From Solen grandis (Eukaryota > Mollusca > Bivalvia > Adapedonta > Solenidae), in assembly GCA_021229015.1 (NCBI GenBank), contig CM037794.1:39961496-40025495 (forward strand): 64,000 nucleotides of DNA, in the 5' to 3' direction. The first letter of the stretch is position 1; each line of letters opens with the position of its first letter. Under the pieces are notes generated by a model. The model searched no databases. It had not been told where the DNA came from and saw nothing but the letters and a program-made list of their open reading frames with translations. Positions 40,790 to 52,734 of the stretch are shown here, one piece after another. Both the position numbers and the translations under genes were made by a program.

Positions 40790-41330
40790 AGTCCTACAAT
40801 TCAATTAATTTGATCATGAGGAACAAGAAAATAGTTTTGGGGGGGGAAATTTTAAGGTTTTTTTGAAATAAAGGTCAAAAGTAAAACTGGCAGGGGGGGC
40901 CGACCCCTTTTTACCACTCGGGGACTCTGTAGGGGTTTCACTTTTCAATCTGTCTTGTCATGAGAAACAAGAATATATGATTTATGGGGGGGAGTTTGTG
41001 GGTTTTTTTAAGAATAAGGTGAAAAAAGTAAAATTGCAAGGATTGGGTCGGGCCCCGGGTGGGTGGGATTTTAACAGTTTTCGATATATAAGGTCATAAG
41101 TAAAATTGAGGGGATGGGGCCTAACCCCTGGGTGACATCTGTGGACACCAAAGTAGTACCATTCAATCTGTCTCATCATGATGAACAATAATATATATGG
41201 TTTATGGGTGGGGAGTTTTTAAGATATAAGGTCATACCTAAAATCGAGAGGATGGGGCCTAATCCCTGGGTGACCTCGGGTGACACCATAGTAGTACCAT
41301 TCAATCTTCTTATTTTCAGGAACAAAATAG
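40790..41330 (+). repeat. Tandem repeat of about 140-bp units across the quality boundary
   Basis: Units contain "ttcaatctgtc", "atgaacaa.aatat", "ggtttatggg", "tataaggtcata" and "gatggggcctaa". The units right of about 41100 are clean. Those to the left carry inflated homopolymers in the corresponding segments (for example "ggcagggggggccgaccccttttt" shortened here to its first 20: ggcagggggggccgacccct). Confidence 0.65.
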
Positions 41331-41478
41331 TATTCAGGGTTGGAAAATTGAAATATTTAACCAAAATAGTTTTTATGCAAAACTCTATTTTTGAGTGGCT
41401 TGGGGCTAGGGGCTGACCCCCAGGGACGTTTTGTAAAGAGAAATGGCCATAAAAAGTTGCCAGTAGAAGAAAGAATAA

Positions 41479-41479
<1 letters not shown>

Positions 41480-41509
<30 letters not shown>

Positions 41510-41570
41510 AAGAAGAAAAAGTAGAAGAAGAAGAAGAAGAAGAAGAAGAAGAAGAAGAAGAAGAAGAAAC
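41480..41570 (+). repeat. (GAA)n microsatellite
   Basis: About 30 GAA triplets interrupted once by "aaaaagta". The Arg-rich and Ser-rich ORFs on either strand here are translations of the microsatellite. Confidence 0.95.
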
Positions 41571-41589
41571 GTAGTAATAATAATAAGTC

Positions 41590-42104
41590 TCCAAACTTCT
41601 TGCCTACGGGTTGGAAATGGTGGTTATATACAAGTTTCCAAGTTTCCCAAAACAATACTTTACGGGGATTGGTGAAAATGTGAGGTGATACGGAAAACTT
41701 AACCAAGATTCTAAGTCAAAAAGGGGGCACAATTTAGACAAAATCCATGACAGAGTTATACCCTCTTGCCTACAGGTTAGGGTGGAGGTCATATACAAGT
41801 ATGCCAAGTTTTAAAATAACACGTTATGGGGTTTAGTGAAAAAGTGAGGTGGTACGGAAAACTTAACCAGGATTCTAGTAAGTAAAAAAAAAAGGGACAT
41901 AATTTGGTCAAAATCCATGACGGAGTTATCTCCTCTTGCCTACAGGTTTTGGGGGGTGGTCATTTACAAGTATTCCTAGTTTCAAAACAATAACTTATGG
42001 GTTCAGTACTAAGTGAGGTGGTAAAAAAATTAACCGTTACGGCGACCCCGACGCCGACGCTCGGGGAGTAGAATAGCTCTCCATATTTTCGAATAGCAAG
42101 CTAA
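41590..42104 (+). repeat. Dispersed bivalve repeat with three internal units
   Basis: "cttgcctacaggtt", "tacaagtatgccaagttt", "gtgaggtggtacggaaaac" and "aaaatccatgac.gagtta" recur with a period of about 165-170 bp. It closes with "gacgccgacgctcgggg" and "gaatagctctccatatt", a terminal signature common in bivalve dispersed repeats (family knowledge). Confidence 0.65.
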
Positions 42105-42290
42105 AAATGGTACTTGGCGCTCAGAATATAAAAAAGAACAGTTTCAGGACTGGTTGCTCGGATCAGGGTAAATGATTAATGCCACATGTCTAAAGGCCTG
42201 ACACTGCAGTGTGGAAGCACTTTATCTGTCTCAAGTCTCTATAATATAGAATACTGCTGGTAGGACGTTAAACCCAATAAACAAACAGAC
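42105..42290 (+). mobile_element. tRNA-SINE, 5'-truncated copy
   Basis: It matches the body and tail of the SINEs at 43597 and 52735 ("aatggtacttg", "tttcaggactggttg.tcgg", "ctgcagtgtgg.agcact", "gacgttaaacccaa.aaac"). The tRNA-like head is missing. Confidence 0.7.
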
Positions 42291-43596
42291 GGTAAAATAT
42301 TTATAACTTGAATGAAAATAACAGTAAAAAGATTACGGTTTTGCTTCAAATATTCTCAAATGTAAGATGAAGAACGAATGCTGCAGGATTATATATAGTT
42401 ACGTTTATTACTTTCATTTTACATTAATGTATAAAACCAATAGATCCTGTAACAGTCAATCGGTTTTAATGCATATATATGGTTATAAATTACAAATAGC
42501 AGTGCAAATTTATTCACAACTTTTGTTTCTGAAATACCTATTTATTTTTTATCGAAAAACATGTCACGTGTCGCATGGCATGCACATGTGATGTGTCATA
42601 TTTCTGAAACCCTTAAATTCAACCATGCATACACAATACCAATCGATATAAAATTGATGTGTTTGTTAACAAACCTGCAGGAAAATAAAGGTAGGCTGAG
42701 TTGGTTGTGTACGATCGAATGGCGGTCGGAAAGAAAACCGGTACAAGTCCGAACAAGCACTTGAACCGTGTATATCACAGAAAGTATAAATAACGCGTGT
42801 GTGATGTATTCGAAAGTGTGTGACATTTGACAATATGACATATCCGTTTGGTCATTTTTGAAGTCTACATCGCATGCGTTGCGAAAAACGAGCCAAGCTA
42901 TAGAATTGTAATTGCCAAGGAGTGGGGAACATTTCAGAGAATCGATTGGTTAATAAAACCGCAAAATCCCATCAGAAATAGGGTCTCATTTAAACATTAA
43001 ACAAATCATAAAAGACCCAAGATGGACAAATGCCTGGCTACGTTAGCGCATAAATGAAAAAACTGACCAGCATGATGTGGGGTTTATACTAAAAATTTTT
43101 GAGGTATGAAAAAGAGCTGTCAAATTGAACCGTGTAGTTACACCATGTATGCTTAAAATTGTTTTTGGCGCCTGTATTTGTATTTATGACAGCGTGACAT
43201 TATTACAAAACTTTAGTTTTTTAAACACCCTTTTTAAATTATGAATTTTTTCTGATATCAAAGTTTTTTAAAAAGAATCGTTCTTGAACACAATATCGTT
43301 AGTTACTTTGTGGTAGTGCTTATACCAGCAAAAGAAGAAAGTGTTAAAAGTTTCTTGTTTTTAAAATTGTAATAAGTTCATTTGTCTTTTTTTTAGAGTT
43401 TCGTAATAATACCTAATCGGTCGCCGGTTTTTATATTCCAAGGAGAAAATTACAAGTAGAACTAATTTATAAAGAAATATGTCTTACTGGCAGATATGAC
43501 CTCTGTTTACTTTTATTATAAAATGTATTCCTAGTCCGCAAAAATGGTTCCGCAGGGGTTGGGGAGCCATACAAAACTGTGCACCCTACGGTTGTA
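42291..43596. other. Non-coding host DNA
   Basis: No exon recognised. TATAAATAACGCG near 42786 is an isolated TATA-like sequence with no ORF after it. Confidence 0.4.
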
Positions 43597-43884
43597 CCCT
43601 CCCCGGTGGCCGAATGGTTAGAGCGTTCGCCTCGGGAGCGAGAGGCCGCGGGTTCGATCTCTGGCCCCCGACAGACCAAAGTCGTATAAATGGTACTTGA
43701 AAAGCTCCCTTGCTTGATGCTTAGCATATAAGGATAGTTTCAGGACTGGTTGGCTCGGTGCAGGGTAATGTAACTGGGCAACATATCTACGGGCGTGAAC
43801 TGCATTGTACCGCACTATATTTTGTCTCAAGTACATATAATTCCAAATGATTGAAATCTTTGGTCGGACTTAAACCCAACAAAT
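43597..43884 (+). mobile_element. tRNA-derived SINE, full length
   Basis: The head has an A box (TGGCCGAATGGTTA, 43607-43620) and a B box (GGTTCGATCTC, 43651-43661) for RNA polymerase III. A body shared with the other copies follows, then the tail "cggacttaaacccaacaaa". The tRNA-like part does not continue into a proper acceptor stem, so it is a SINE and not a tRNA gene. The molluscan RUDI/V-SINE type is a possible assignment from memory, unverified. Confidence 0.8.
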
Positions 43885-45349
43885 TATCAACCCTTATATT
43901 ACAGATAATAAAAAGTGTTGAATAGAATTAAAATTAACAAAAACGGTCTTCAATAAATAAGTCACTAACAGTAAATTAGCCCAATAATTTAAAAAAAAAA
44001 GGTAAGTTTTAATTAATTTCCCCATGGACAAGCGATCTTTTATTAAACGTTGCATATACCACTCATATCATTGCATATTGAAATTTTAAAATATAAAATA
44101 AACATACTATTATACACATGCTATCATAAATCAGTATTTTTTTTTCGAGCACAGTAAAAAATTTTGACTTTTTCTAAATTTTTTTTGTTTCAAACTTATG
44201 GAAATATGATACATGTAATTCGTTGAACATTTGTTTTGGTGAAACTATGAAAACTTAAGTAAACTATGGTATGCGTTTCATGCGCGTGCTATTTAAGTTG
44301 GATGTATATATCACACATTTTATATATGGGTCGAATATTCACTCGTTTTTATATAAAAAATTTAATAATTTCCGTGACCTATTCGGCACAACAGAGCTTG
44401 GTCGTATCGGAAAAATAATTGGGGAGATTGTTTATTTGGGCAGTAAATTAATTTCTGTTTAAATCAACAAACGCATCAACCACCTTTCTGCGCTCTTCTT
44501 TGATGTTGCGTTAATAAATAGCAACAGTTCATAGAAACGACACACGGATAAATTAGAGGGAAATATACAGGAAGTCAGATCAACCAATTCATAAAATTGA
44601 AATGTATGTTTGCATTGATTGCTGTCTTCCATGATGTTTTAATGTCAAAATAAATAAACAAATAGCATAGAGGTATTTGATAAAAAATACTAGGCTTTTT
44701 AATTAGTGTTGATTTAATTAAACATATAAAATGCCTTAAAAGCATTAAACCTTCTCAATGTAATAAACCAGTTTGTGACAGAAAATCATCTGTTAAGTCC
44801 TGTGGGGAGTCTAAAATTTTTGGGGCGTGTGACAAGCCTATTCAATCAGAAGAGAGAGAGAGAGAGAAGTATACCATTTCTCTTTTACAACATAGACAAT
44901 TTCCATTCGGAAAGTTTTTATTTTACAATTTTCAAGAGGCTCCTTTAAACATAAGTTTATTCGAAATCAATTATAAATGTTGCCAACTTCTAACGCAGAA
45001 TATTGCAACACAATACTTTAAAATCTAAATAAGTTAATAAATTAATCTCACAGAACAGAATACAACCTGAAATACATAAATACATACTAATCTTAGGTTA
45101 GTGATCATCTAGAAAATTGAAGGTGTTAAAAATAGTTTATCCTCAATGTTGTCACGGAAATATAATAAGGATGAACAAGTAACTTACTAGGTGAAAAAAA
45201 AAAAATGGTGCAGAGTGAAATTAATCATTAACCATATCTTCAGCGTTTTCAGTTCTAAAAATTGCACATACAATAACACCATTACTTACCTCATTTGAAA
45301 AAAAAGCATTTTGAATCTTTTGAAGAGGTACCATGATTTGTGGTCCTGC
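43885..45349. other. Non-coding host DNA
   Basis: AT-rich; contains a (GA)n stretch near 44851-44868. The 63-residue ORF at about 44271 has no supporting features. Confidence 0.4.
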
Positions 45350-45615
45350 GTTTCTGCGAGATCGGCATACTTGCTCTCGGCCTCATAACCGAAAGGAGTC
45401 CAGCGTTTGTCCGTCGGTTTTTTTCAGCACGCAGGTTGGGCCTTTAAGAGAACAATTGCCCTCCGACCCATTTTTTAGCGACACCTTCAGTGGGTCGGAT
45501 TCGAACTCGTGTCTGAAGGAGAAGGCCCAGCCTGAATAGGTCGTGCCGAGTCTATGGCGGCCACGACAAGTGGACATCCATCGTCTTTCATGCGGCTGCT
45601 GTGTTGACAACATGA
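45350..45615 (-). mobile_element. Probable tRNA-related SINE
   Basis: A locally GC-richer island. Read on the minus strand it contains GAGTTCGAATCCG, a good polymerase III B box, preceded by a weak A-box-like tggccgccatag. It has no second copy in the window, so the assignment rests on the B box and composition. Confidence 0.4.
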
Positions 45616-45721
45616 TGAGAATATTTTTACTTCCCTTTTGGGAGATGTTGATTTTATGATTTAAACATATACATACTTTAAGGCAAATTTAAAGCCGAAG
45701 AAAGAGTGAGAGAGTTAATTA

Positions 45722-45755
45722 ATCAATCAATTATTCAATATATTAATTGATTGAT
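45722..45755. repeat. Perfect 12-bp inverted repeat
   Basis: ATCAATCAATTA (45722-45733) and its complement TAATTGATTGAT (45744-45755) around a 10-nt loop. Confidence 0.8.
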
Positions 45756-46711
45756 GACATTCTGTTAATGCACTGCTAAATATAGAAAAAGAAATCCATC
45801 CACCCATCTTCCGTCCATCTATCCATACACTACATACAAAGGCAGGCAAAAAACGAAAATCATACCAGCAAACAGGCACATGAAACAAAAGGCGAGGAGG
45901 AATATGAACAAAGAAATTAAAAAAAAGAAAAAGTCACATTGTCTTACCATTTCTGAGATTTCCTGGAAAAAAAAAAGAGAAGGACAAGCTTTCATCGGGA
46001 TAAAATTCTTTTTAAAGTTATATAAAAATCAACACTTTTATGTACATACTGATTACATCCTTCTTTGCATAAATCCCTCAAGTGTTTCTATGAACATGTA
46101 TTTAGTTTATAATTGACCCTGTCACATTTTTTTAAAAAATGAAAGTAAAAATAAGGACATCGGTCAAAAGGTGATAAATTCATGCATTACTTTCGTTACA
46201 ATGCAAGAATTAGAAATTGACCCCTTCATAACATAATACTGGGGTTGTTTTCCAGACATTTTTGTGAAATAAAAAATTTGATCAGTTATTATTATTTTTT
46301 TTAATAAAGTGATTGTACAGAACATGTACAACATTATTTAAGGATTCGGTCTGATTTCGAAACATAAAATAAACACTTACCGAACTTTGGGAAAGGCAGT
46401 TTCAACTAACTGTTTAAAGAAGTTATGCTTCACTTTCCTAGAAAGATTATCTTATTTCCCACGAAAACACCGGTTTGTTAAACAAGAGGGGAAACTCTAC
46501 TTAACTACTTTCCTGGTTATTTTACGTTTGGCTATACCGTGTATACATATACGTTTGTGTCGTTTAGACGGATTAAAACCAATCAAGACAGCTTTCAAAA
46601 TACTCCTATCATTATTTTTAAAAAAAAACCCTTTAGAGAAAAAAATTTTGCGTAAACTATCATTAATTTACGATATTAAACTTGTACGCCCGATCGAGAA
46701 CCAGTGGGGCA

Positions 46712-46815
46712 CATGCGCGGATCCGCCATTTTATCTCAGGTGTAAGCGGGTTTGTGTGTGTTGTGGGGGGGGGGGGGGGGGGTCCCGACAGGGGTGTGTA
46801 TTGCAAATAAAAAAT
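46712..46815 (+). mobile_element. End of a poly-G foldback-type element
   Basis: ACATGCGCGGATCC is followed by a run of 18 G (46765-46782) and "tcccgacaggggtg". The complement of 50640-50737 has the same order: catgcgcggatccaga, a G run, then gcccgacaggaatat. This supports a shared element. Confidence 0.5.
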
Positions 46816-47739
46816 ATGAAAAATTATCATCTAGCGTGGTTTGGTGGTGGGGGGGGGGTGAAAATTTTAATTGCTTCCTTTTTGTTTTTTATGACTGAAT
46901 CTAGTACATGTGATGTAGGTCAGAGTTATGAATTTGTTAGTTTCGATTATGACTAAGAAAAAACAAAACATATTTTTATTTGACGTATCTAGTACAGTTC
47001 ATAGTGTAGGCATACCATCCCTAAAAATGGGTACATATATTACATATATATAGAAATCAAGTCATGTTGACGTGCACCATACAAAAAAAAAAAAAAAAAT
47101 GAAAGCACATTTCAGTGGTTTGATAGACTATATTACTAACCAATAAACAATAAACTAGAAATTATAGATAATGATTAAGAGAGAAAGTGTTTTTTTTTTT
47201 TTACTTATATTTTAATATTAAATCTAAGTTCAATGCAGATTAAATTAAAAAAAATATATATATAAGAGAGATAAGATTAAGAAGAAGGTGTTTTTTCCTT
47301 TTACTTAAAATAATTTTTATTATTATTATTTTTGATCAAGATTACTTTTCATTTTAGTCTAAATGATTAAGGTACATGTGTTGTCAGGGGGTTTTCCAAA
47401 TGTGAATTATATGCACCTCCTTTTAGAAAATGTATTCAATACGTTTATATTTTTTTGCATAAAGAAATGACTGGCTTAATCAATCATTTTTTTTTAATCA
47501 ATAGTAAATCAGTCTATGAACCATTCACAGGAAGTTTTAAAACCAACGGTCGGTAGCAGAGTGAAAAAAAATCATCTTAATTTGGCATTAGTTAAATCCA
47601 ATTAATTATCAAAACCCGTGTGTATCCAAAATTTTAAAAAAGCTGCATGTAGCTCCCCCTAAGGAAATTTTAAACACGCTTTGATATTTCGTTCCGTAAA
47701 TCTAGATCATTTTACCAATTGAACAACAGACTGTGTTTT

Positions 47740-47742
<3 letters not shown>

Positions 47743-47783
<41 letters not shown>

Positions 47784-47786
47784 ATA
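47743..47786 (+). repeat. (AAAT)n microsatellite
   Basis: Eleven uninterrupted aaat-type units. Confidence 0.95.
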
Positions 47787-48265
47787 GGCTTTTTGATTGC
47801 TCTAGGTCAAAGCCAATATCTTATGACATACAGCTAGTATATTAATCATGAAAATATTTAATGGTTTGGGGAAGGGTGCATTGCTCGCTTGCATACCACC
47901 TGCCGACAAGAAACGAAAAGCGGTTGACTGATTTTACACCAGAAACTGCGTAAACCAGTTTTCCCAAGGGACAGGGACTATATACCTGTTTTCCCTCAGC
48001 AAAAAAAAAAAAAAAAAAAAATCATTTTATTTTGATAAAAACAAAGGTGACTGTAGTGTATTTTCTTATTCGATCTTTATTTTATTTTCATTTTTTTTTT
48101 GTTCTTATTATCTTGAACAGAAAACTTGCTATCAATTATAGTTGCCGCTTATATACCTTATTGATGTATTATATTATAAACATGTCCATTCTCAATTTCA
48201 TTTTACTTTAATTAGTCCTAGTTTCTATTAATTATCACTAAGCGTATGCGCTGCACACTCGTGGC

Positions 48266-48301
48266 TCTCTCTCAATCTCTCTCTCTCTCTCTCTCTCTCT
48301 C
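48266..48301 (+). repeat. (CT)n microsatellite
   Basis: Dinucleotide run with one "caat" interruption. Confidence 0.9.
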
Positions 48302-48469
48302 CAACGGCCGGATCTTATAGGTCTTTGCTCTCTCTTATTATATTTATTTAACAGTTACCTGTTTGCCCCTTTTTGTAAATTATGTGAAAAAAGTTTGGTT
48401 TTTTATTAATTAAATTCAACCCGGTGCCCCTATAAGACAGGGTTCCGGAGAAGCCGGAGTAACACGATT

Positions 48470-48580
48470 ACAAACCTTAGCGTTTGCATCCCTGCTTTAT
48501 ATAACTAAAGTGTAAGCTGGGGCCAAAATCCAAAACGTTGCGATCGTTATGGTTAAAATGAAACGCAGGGCTCCCACATT
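48470..48580 (+). repeat. Dispersed repeat fragment shared with 8.7 kb
   Basis: It contains "ccttagcgtttgcatccctg", "aaagtgtaagctgggg" and "aaaacgttgcgatcgttatg" in the same order as the copy at 8725-8845. Confidence 0.45.
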
Positions 48581-48981
48581 ATGGACAGGTATGTCCATAT
48601 GGCAGATAATAGAATGTCGTGTTACACGCCATACTAAATCGATAAAACGTGTCTAGCCGAGTTGACGGAAGACATGTGTTAGTACACAAAAAGTTTAACG
48701 TTAAGGGATCCCAAAAATTGAATTTTTCAAAAATGGAAAATATCTGATGATATTCGGATCATTTTTGTGGGTTATTTTGGTGTTATTATCGACTATCTTG
48801 GACTAACTGAGGGGGATCATTCAAATATCAAAATGAAAGTTTTTGAACACAAAACCCACGTGCTGTGTATATTGTGCTTGCTATTGTGGGAAAATTTCAC
48901 CTTGTTTGTATTTAAAACGATTAATTTTAAAGAAACCCGGGAAGTTAATTAATTTGGTCAATACATTTCGTTAAACCGATC

Positions 48982-49195
48982 TCTGTGGCGTCCGCCCCGG
49001 ATTCGGGAGGTCGTGGCTTTGATCCCCGGCCACGGCATACCGCATATAAGGGTAGTTTTCAAGACTGGTTGGTCCCCTTTGCTAGTTATTTTACGGGTGT
49101 GGTATCATGCCCCCATGTCTACGGTGTACATACAGTGAAGCAGCACTAAATTTTCTCAAGTAAACATCGTCTCCAAAGACGTTTGGATGTAAACT
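48982..49195 (+). mobile_element. tRNA-SINE, degenerate and internally deleted copy
   Basis: The start matches the SINE head ("gcgtccgcc", "ggaggtcgtggc"), then jumps to "catataagggtagtttt", skipping about 50 bp present in the copy at 52735. The end matches "tctcaagtaaacatcgtctc". The A box is missing and the B box is altered (ggctttgatcc). Confidence 0.65.
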
Positions 49196-50515
49196 GATGT
49201 GTGTAATGTTTAATTGTTTGCATGGCGTCATGCATTGTATTATAATGATTTTGGGGTGAATGCATTGTTATTTTCCGATATCCAAATAAAATTAGTATAC
49301 TTTTTTTTTTATTTCCACCCTCGGGTACCAAAGAATTGTGTTATTTCAGTTTTTTGTAACACACTTTTTGTTACCTTTTTGATTTTTTATCGTTTAGAAA
49401 AAAAATTAGACCTGTTGCTCACACAAAGTGTTTTTTCAATGAAGTTCAATGATTTTAATGGTCTGGTTCTTGTCTTCAGATCATTCCCACTTACCATTCG
49501 CTATCAGTAATCTTGTATATGACCGGGGAACCAACAAGGAAACTTTGTGTGTGTTTCAGAACTTTACTAACTATCATACTTGTACAATGATGTACAAAAG
49601 AGAAAAATAAATACATAGTTACTATTCAATTGATGTGTTGATATATTGTTTACCAGTATAAGGATTTTGCTTGTTTGTTAGGACATTAATTACTCAAGGG
49701 CTCTTTATATCAAGGTTATAAAAAAATATTGTGATTTTTTGGAGATGGCGGAAAAACAATATTTCACCTACTCTACTAGTACAAACATAACGGTTACTTA
49801 TTAAAATTATATCATATCTTACATGTAGAATGATATACAATAGGAAACAAGTTAAACAAATATAATTATACATTATACAATTCAAACGTAATATACCGTT
49901 TCGGATGAGAATAACACGTGCAGGGATTTTTGACACTTTTATAACAGAACAATCTTTTTTTATACTTGTACTAAGTAACATTGTCTGCATACTTAAAAAA
50001 CAAATAGTACATACTTATACTAGGTCACTTTGGTCACATAAGAAATTTAAAGTGATATTTTTTCCTTTAAATTTGTATCGTTTCCAAATGACTAAATACT
50101 GTAGGTGGGACTTTTAATTTCCAATAAAAAAACTTTGACTCTCAACTTCGTACGGAAATATAAGGGAGGAGAACAGGTAATTAGGTAAACAAGAAAAAAA
50201 AGTGAATGTGGGTGTAATCATTAACCTGCGATTCAGTGTCTCATTTCTAATCTTAATCGCATTTTTATAATACGAGTACAATCTTAACTTTACTTTAAAA
50301 TTTTTTCTATTAGGGCATTTCATTCAATTAAATTTACCCGAGTAAAATCACCGCAAACATTAACACTACTTCTTTCTCTCGACGTAATTCAGCGCCATCG
50401 CAGTTCGGGGCCCCCCATTACTAATTTAAATAATAGAACAGCCTGGGATATCCCACAATGTTAAACGACAGCATATCTAGAACGACTGGTTCAAAAGGAT
50501 GGTTGATAGTAATAA
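49196..50515. other. Non-coding host DNA
   Basis: No exon with splice sites and no recognised repeat. Confidence 0.4.
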
Positions 50516-50737
50516 CATGCGTGGATCCAGAGGGGATTAGACGGTCAAGACCCAACCCTCGTGATTTGGTTATTGTATAAGGAGTAAAGAAGGAAAGAAC
50601 CCATTAACCTACTGTGATTTTCAGAGTTGGCTTGGTATGGAATTTTCATAGCAGTTGGCCAATATTCCTGTCGGGCCCCTACCCCCCCCCCCCCCCCCCC
50701 CCCCCCACTCCGAGATAAATTTCTGGATCCGCGCATG
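50516..50737. mobile_element. Foldback MITE with 16-bp inverted ends and poly-C tract
   Basis: The left end CATGCGTGGATCCAGA (50516-50531) and right end TCTGGATCCGCGCATG (50722-50737) are inverted with one mismatch. Inside is a run of 25 C (50682-50706), next to "cctgtcgggcccct". The partial element at 46712 has the same parts. Confidence 0.65.
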
Positions 50738-50868
50738 AATAATCATGTATAAATTATATACACGTGTTTTCACTCCTACATTTGCAGCCCCAAAACCTGA
50801 ACGTTTCCCTTGATTGAATGCAGACGGAAGATTATATGATACTCCCTTTATCAGAGAGCTGAAGAAAA

Positions 50869-50943
50869 ATGAACGTCATCCTGCCCGGTAAAAACTTCAT
50901 GAAGACCCTCTCCCGGGAGGAGTTGGCGATGCCTTTATCACAG
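50869..50943 (+). CDS. Candidate coding exon, possibly the start of a METTL24-like gene
   Basis: This 25-codon segment starts with ATG and ends CAG followed by gtaata, a good splice donor. It has a GC content and codon look unlike its AT-rich surroundings. An in-frame TGA lies 9 nt upstream of the ATG, so translation either begins here or the exon starts just inside. The peptide ends with a segment reading LSREELAMPLSQ, which resembles the region before the methyltransferase core in molluscan METTL24-like proteins (from memory, unverified). The exon ends in phase 0, so it cannot join the exon at 53560 directly: the join would give an immediate stop. An intervening exon must exist but I could not find it between them. 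It could instead belong to another gene. Confidence 0.45.
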
Positions 50944-51786
50944 GTAATAATCATTACGTCTTCCTTTTTTTTTTTTCTTCATCTGATTTATTTAATGATT
51001 TAAGAATTATACTACATGTTATATATTGATATCGTCCGACTGAGCGTTCACCCCTTGGACGTGGGTTCAATCCTGGTTGCAAAAAAAAAAAAAATTGCTT
51101 TGCGTTCGGAAGTATAGTATAGTATAGTGATGGTTCAAGACTGAATCATATCAAAGTCTCCATGTGAATGAAATACTGTTGGTGAGCCGTCAATGAGAAG
51201 CGAACAATTAATCATGTATTTCATGTAATTAATACATCTTTTTTCCGGTGTGAATGTCAGTTCTATAGGTGCTAGAGGCATTTATTTAATCTCTCTCGTT
51301 CTCTCTCTCTCTTTCTTTCTCTTTCTCTCCCGTTACTCTTGCTTACAGAATAAGGCAATTGTAAATCATAAGTTATTATTGTTAACATCAGGGGTGGTGG
51401 GGGATACTGAACAGCAACAATTTAGTATTTTTTTTAAACTCGCTCTTTGACCTTTTCATTTTGGCGAAAGTTAAAATAGATGATTATGATTAAAAATGAT
51501 GACTAGCTAAAATATGAATAATGATGATTATTTATGTAGATGAATATTTTCAAAGATTATACGTGATGTTCCTATTTCTATTTTTTTTTTTTTAATTTGT
51601 TTAATTTTTTTTTGTTTAAATATGTTTTTTAAATTTTTTTTTTTTTAATTTTAATTTTTTTTAAAAAAAAATTTTTTTTTTTATAGGCTAACAAACAACA
51701 TCTGAAACAAAAATCGAAAAACAAGACTCCCAAAACAAGGCTCGACCAGGACAAAATCCAAGATCTTAAAAGTGTTAATCTTCAGT
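50944..51786. other. Intron-like sequence with T-rich tract and SINE remnant
   Basis: It holds a SINE fragment at 51028-51215, a (CT)n stretch near 51293-51328 and a long A/T homopolymer region at 51577-51690. No exon was recognised. Confidence 0.5.
51028..51215 (+). mobile_element. tRNA-SINE fragment
   Basis: A B-box-like GGGTTCAATCCTGG follows "gactgagcgttc". Further on are "tggttcaagactg" and "gaatgaaatactgttggtg", which parallel the SINE body and tail. It is diverged and broken by a poly-A run. Confidence 0.5.
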
Positions 51787-52705
51787 GTCATGCCATGAAA
51801 CAAATCAATCTCAGTTCATATACTCACAACAAGTCAAGAATAAAATCAAGTCTCAGTCATATACTCACAACAAGTAAGAATAAAATCAAGTCTCAGTTCA
51901 TATACTCTACAACAAGATCAAGAATAAAATCAAGTCTCAGTACATATACTCCACAACAAGGCAAGAATAAAGTCAAGTCTCTAGTTCATATACTCTACAG
52001 CAAGATCAGAATAAAATCAAGTCTCAGTACATATACTCCACAACAAGATCAGAATAAAATCAAGTCTCAGTACATATACTCTACAACAAGACCAGAATAA
52101 AATCAAGTCTCAGTACATAAACTCTACAAGATCAGAATAAAATCAAGTATCTGTACATATACTCTACTACAAGATCAGAATAAAGTCAATTCTCAGTACA
52201 TATACTCTACAGCAAGATCATAAAAAGTCAAGTCTCTAGTACATAATTATACTCTACAACAAGATCAGAATAAAGTCAAGTCTTAGTACATTTACTCATC
52301 AAAAGCCTCTGTTGCCGAGAGGGTTAAGTCGCTGACTTTAACACTCACTCAGCTCCTTACCGCGTGGGTTCGAATTCCGGCAGGGTCATTCGGATTTTCA
52401 TGTGAGTAAGCCTTCCAGCTGTCTTGCGTTGGGTCGGTGGTTCTACCCGGATGCCTTCGTGCATTCGGGGTCTTCCTCCAACTGTAATTAGCTGGAAGTC
52501 GCTATTTGACTGAAATACTGTCGAAGCGACGGTATACCCAAATACTCAAGTCAAGTCAAGTCATTTACTCTTCAACAAGATCAGAATAAAGTCAAGTCTC
52601 ATTACATATACTCTACAACAAGAAACAAGATCTGAATGAAATCAAGTCTTAGTACATATACTCTACAAGATCAGAATAAAGACAAGTCTCAGTACATCTA
52701 CTCAG
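51787..52705 (+). repeat. 43-bp satellite, interrupted by a SINE
   Basis: Units of about 43 bp built from "aagatcagaataaaatcaag" plus "tctcagtacatatactctac". The array runs from 51787 to about 52302, is broken by a SINE at 52303-52561, and resumes to about 52705. The 101-residue ORF inside is repeat translation. Confidence 0.9.
52303..52561 (+). mobile_element. tRNA-derived SINE (long-variable-arm type) inside the satellite
   Basis: The head resembles a tRNA with a long variable arm: an A-box-like TTGCCGAGAGGGTTAAG, then a B box GGTTCGAATTC (52367-52377). The tail is a (caagt)n repeat. The flanks catttactcatcaa (52289-52302) and catttactcttcaa (52562-52575) differ at one base and differ from ordinary satellite units, so they are probably a target-site duplication. 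This family differs from the one at 43597 and 52735. Confidence 0.75.
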
Positions 52706-52734
52706 CAAGCTGATAAGGAAGTAAGTTACTGACA

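Larger units (their letters stand above)
45756..48469. other. Non-coding host DNA with microsatellites
   Basis: No exon recognised. The 189-codon stop-free stretch at 46387-46956 starts with a non-ATG codon and runs through an 18-G tract, so I do not call it. Poly-A/T tracts lie at 47081-47099 and 48001-48020. Confidence 0.45.

Noticed and set aside
41391..41706. Arg-rich, Ser-rich and Phe-rich ORFs
   Set aside because: Translations of the GAA microsatellite.
43601..43665. tRNA gene
   Set aside because: It has A and B boxes but no intact acceptor stem, and it continues into a SINE body seen in several copies.
46387..46956. 189-codon stop-free stretch
   Set aside because: It starts with a non-ATG codon, crosses an 18-G tract, and has no domain or splice context.
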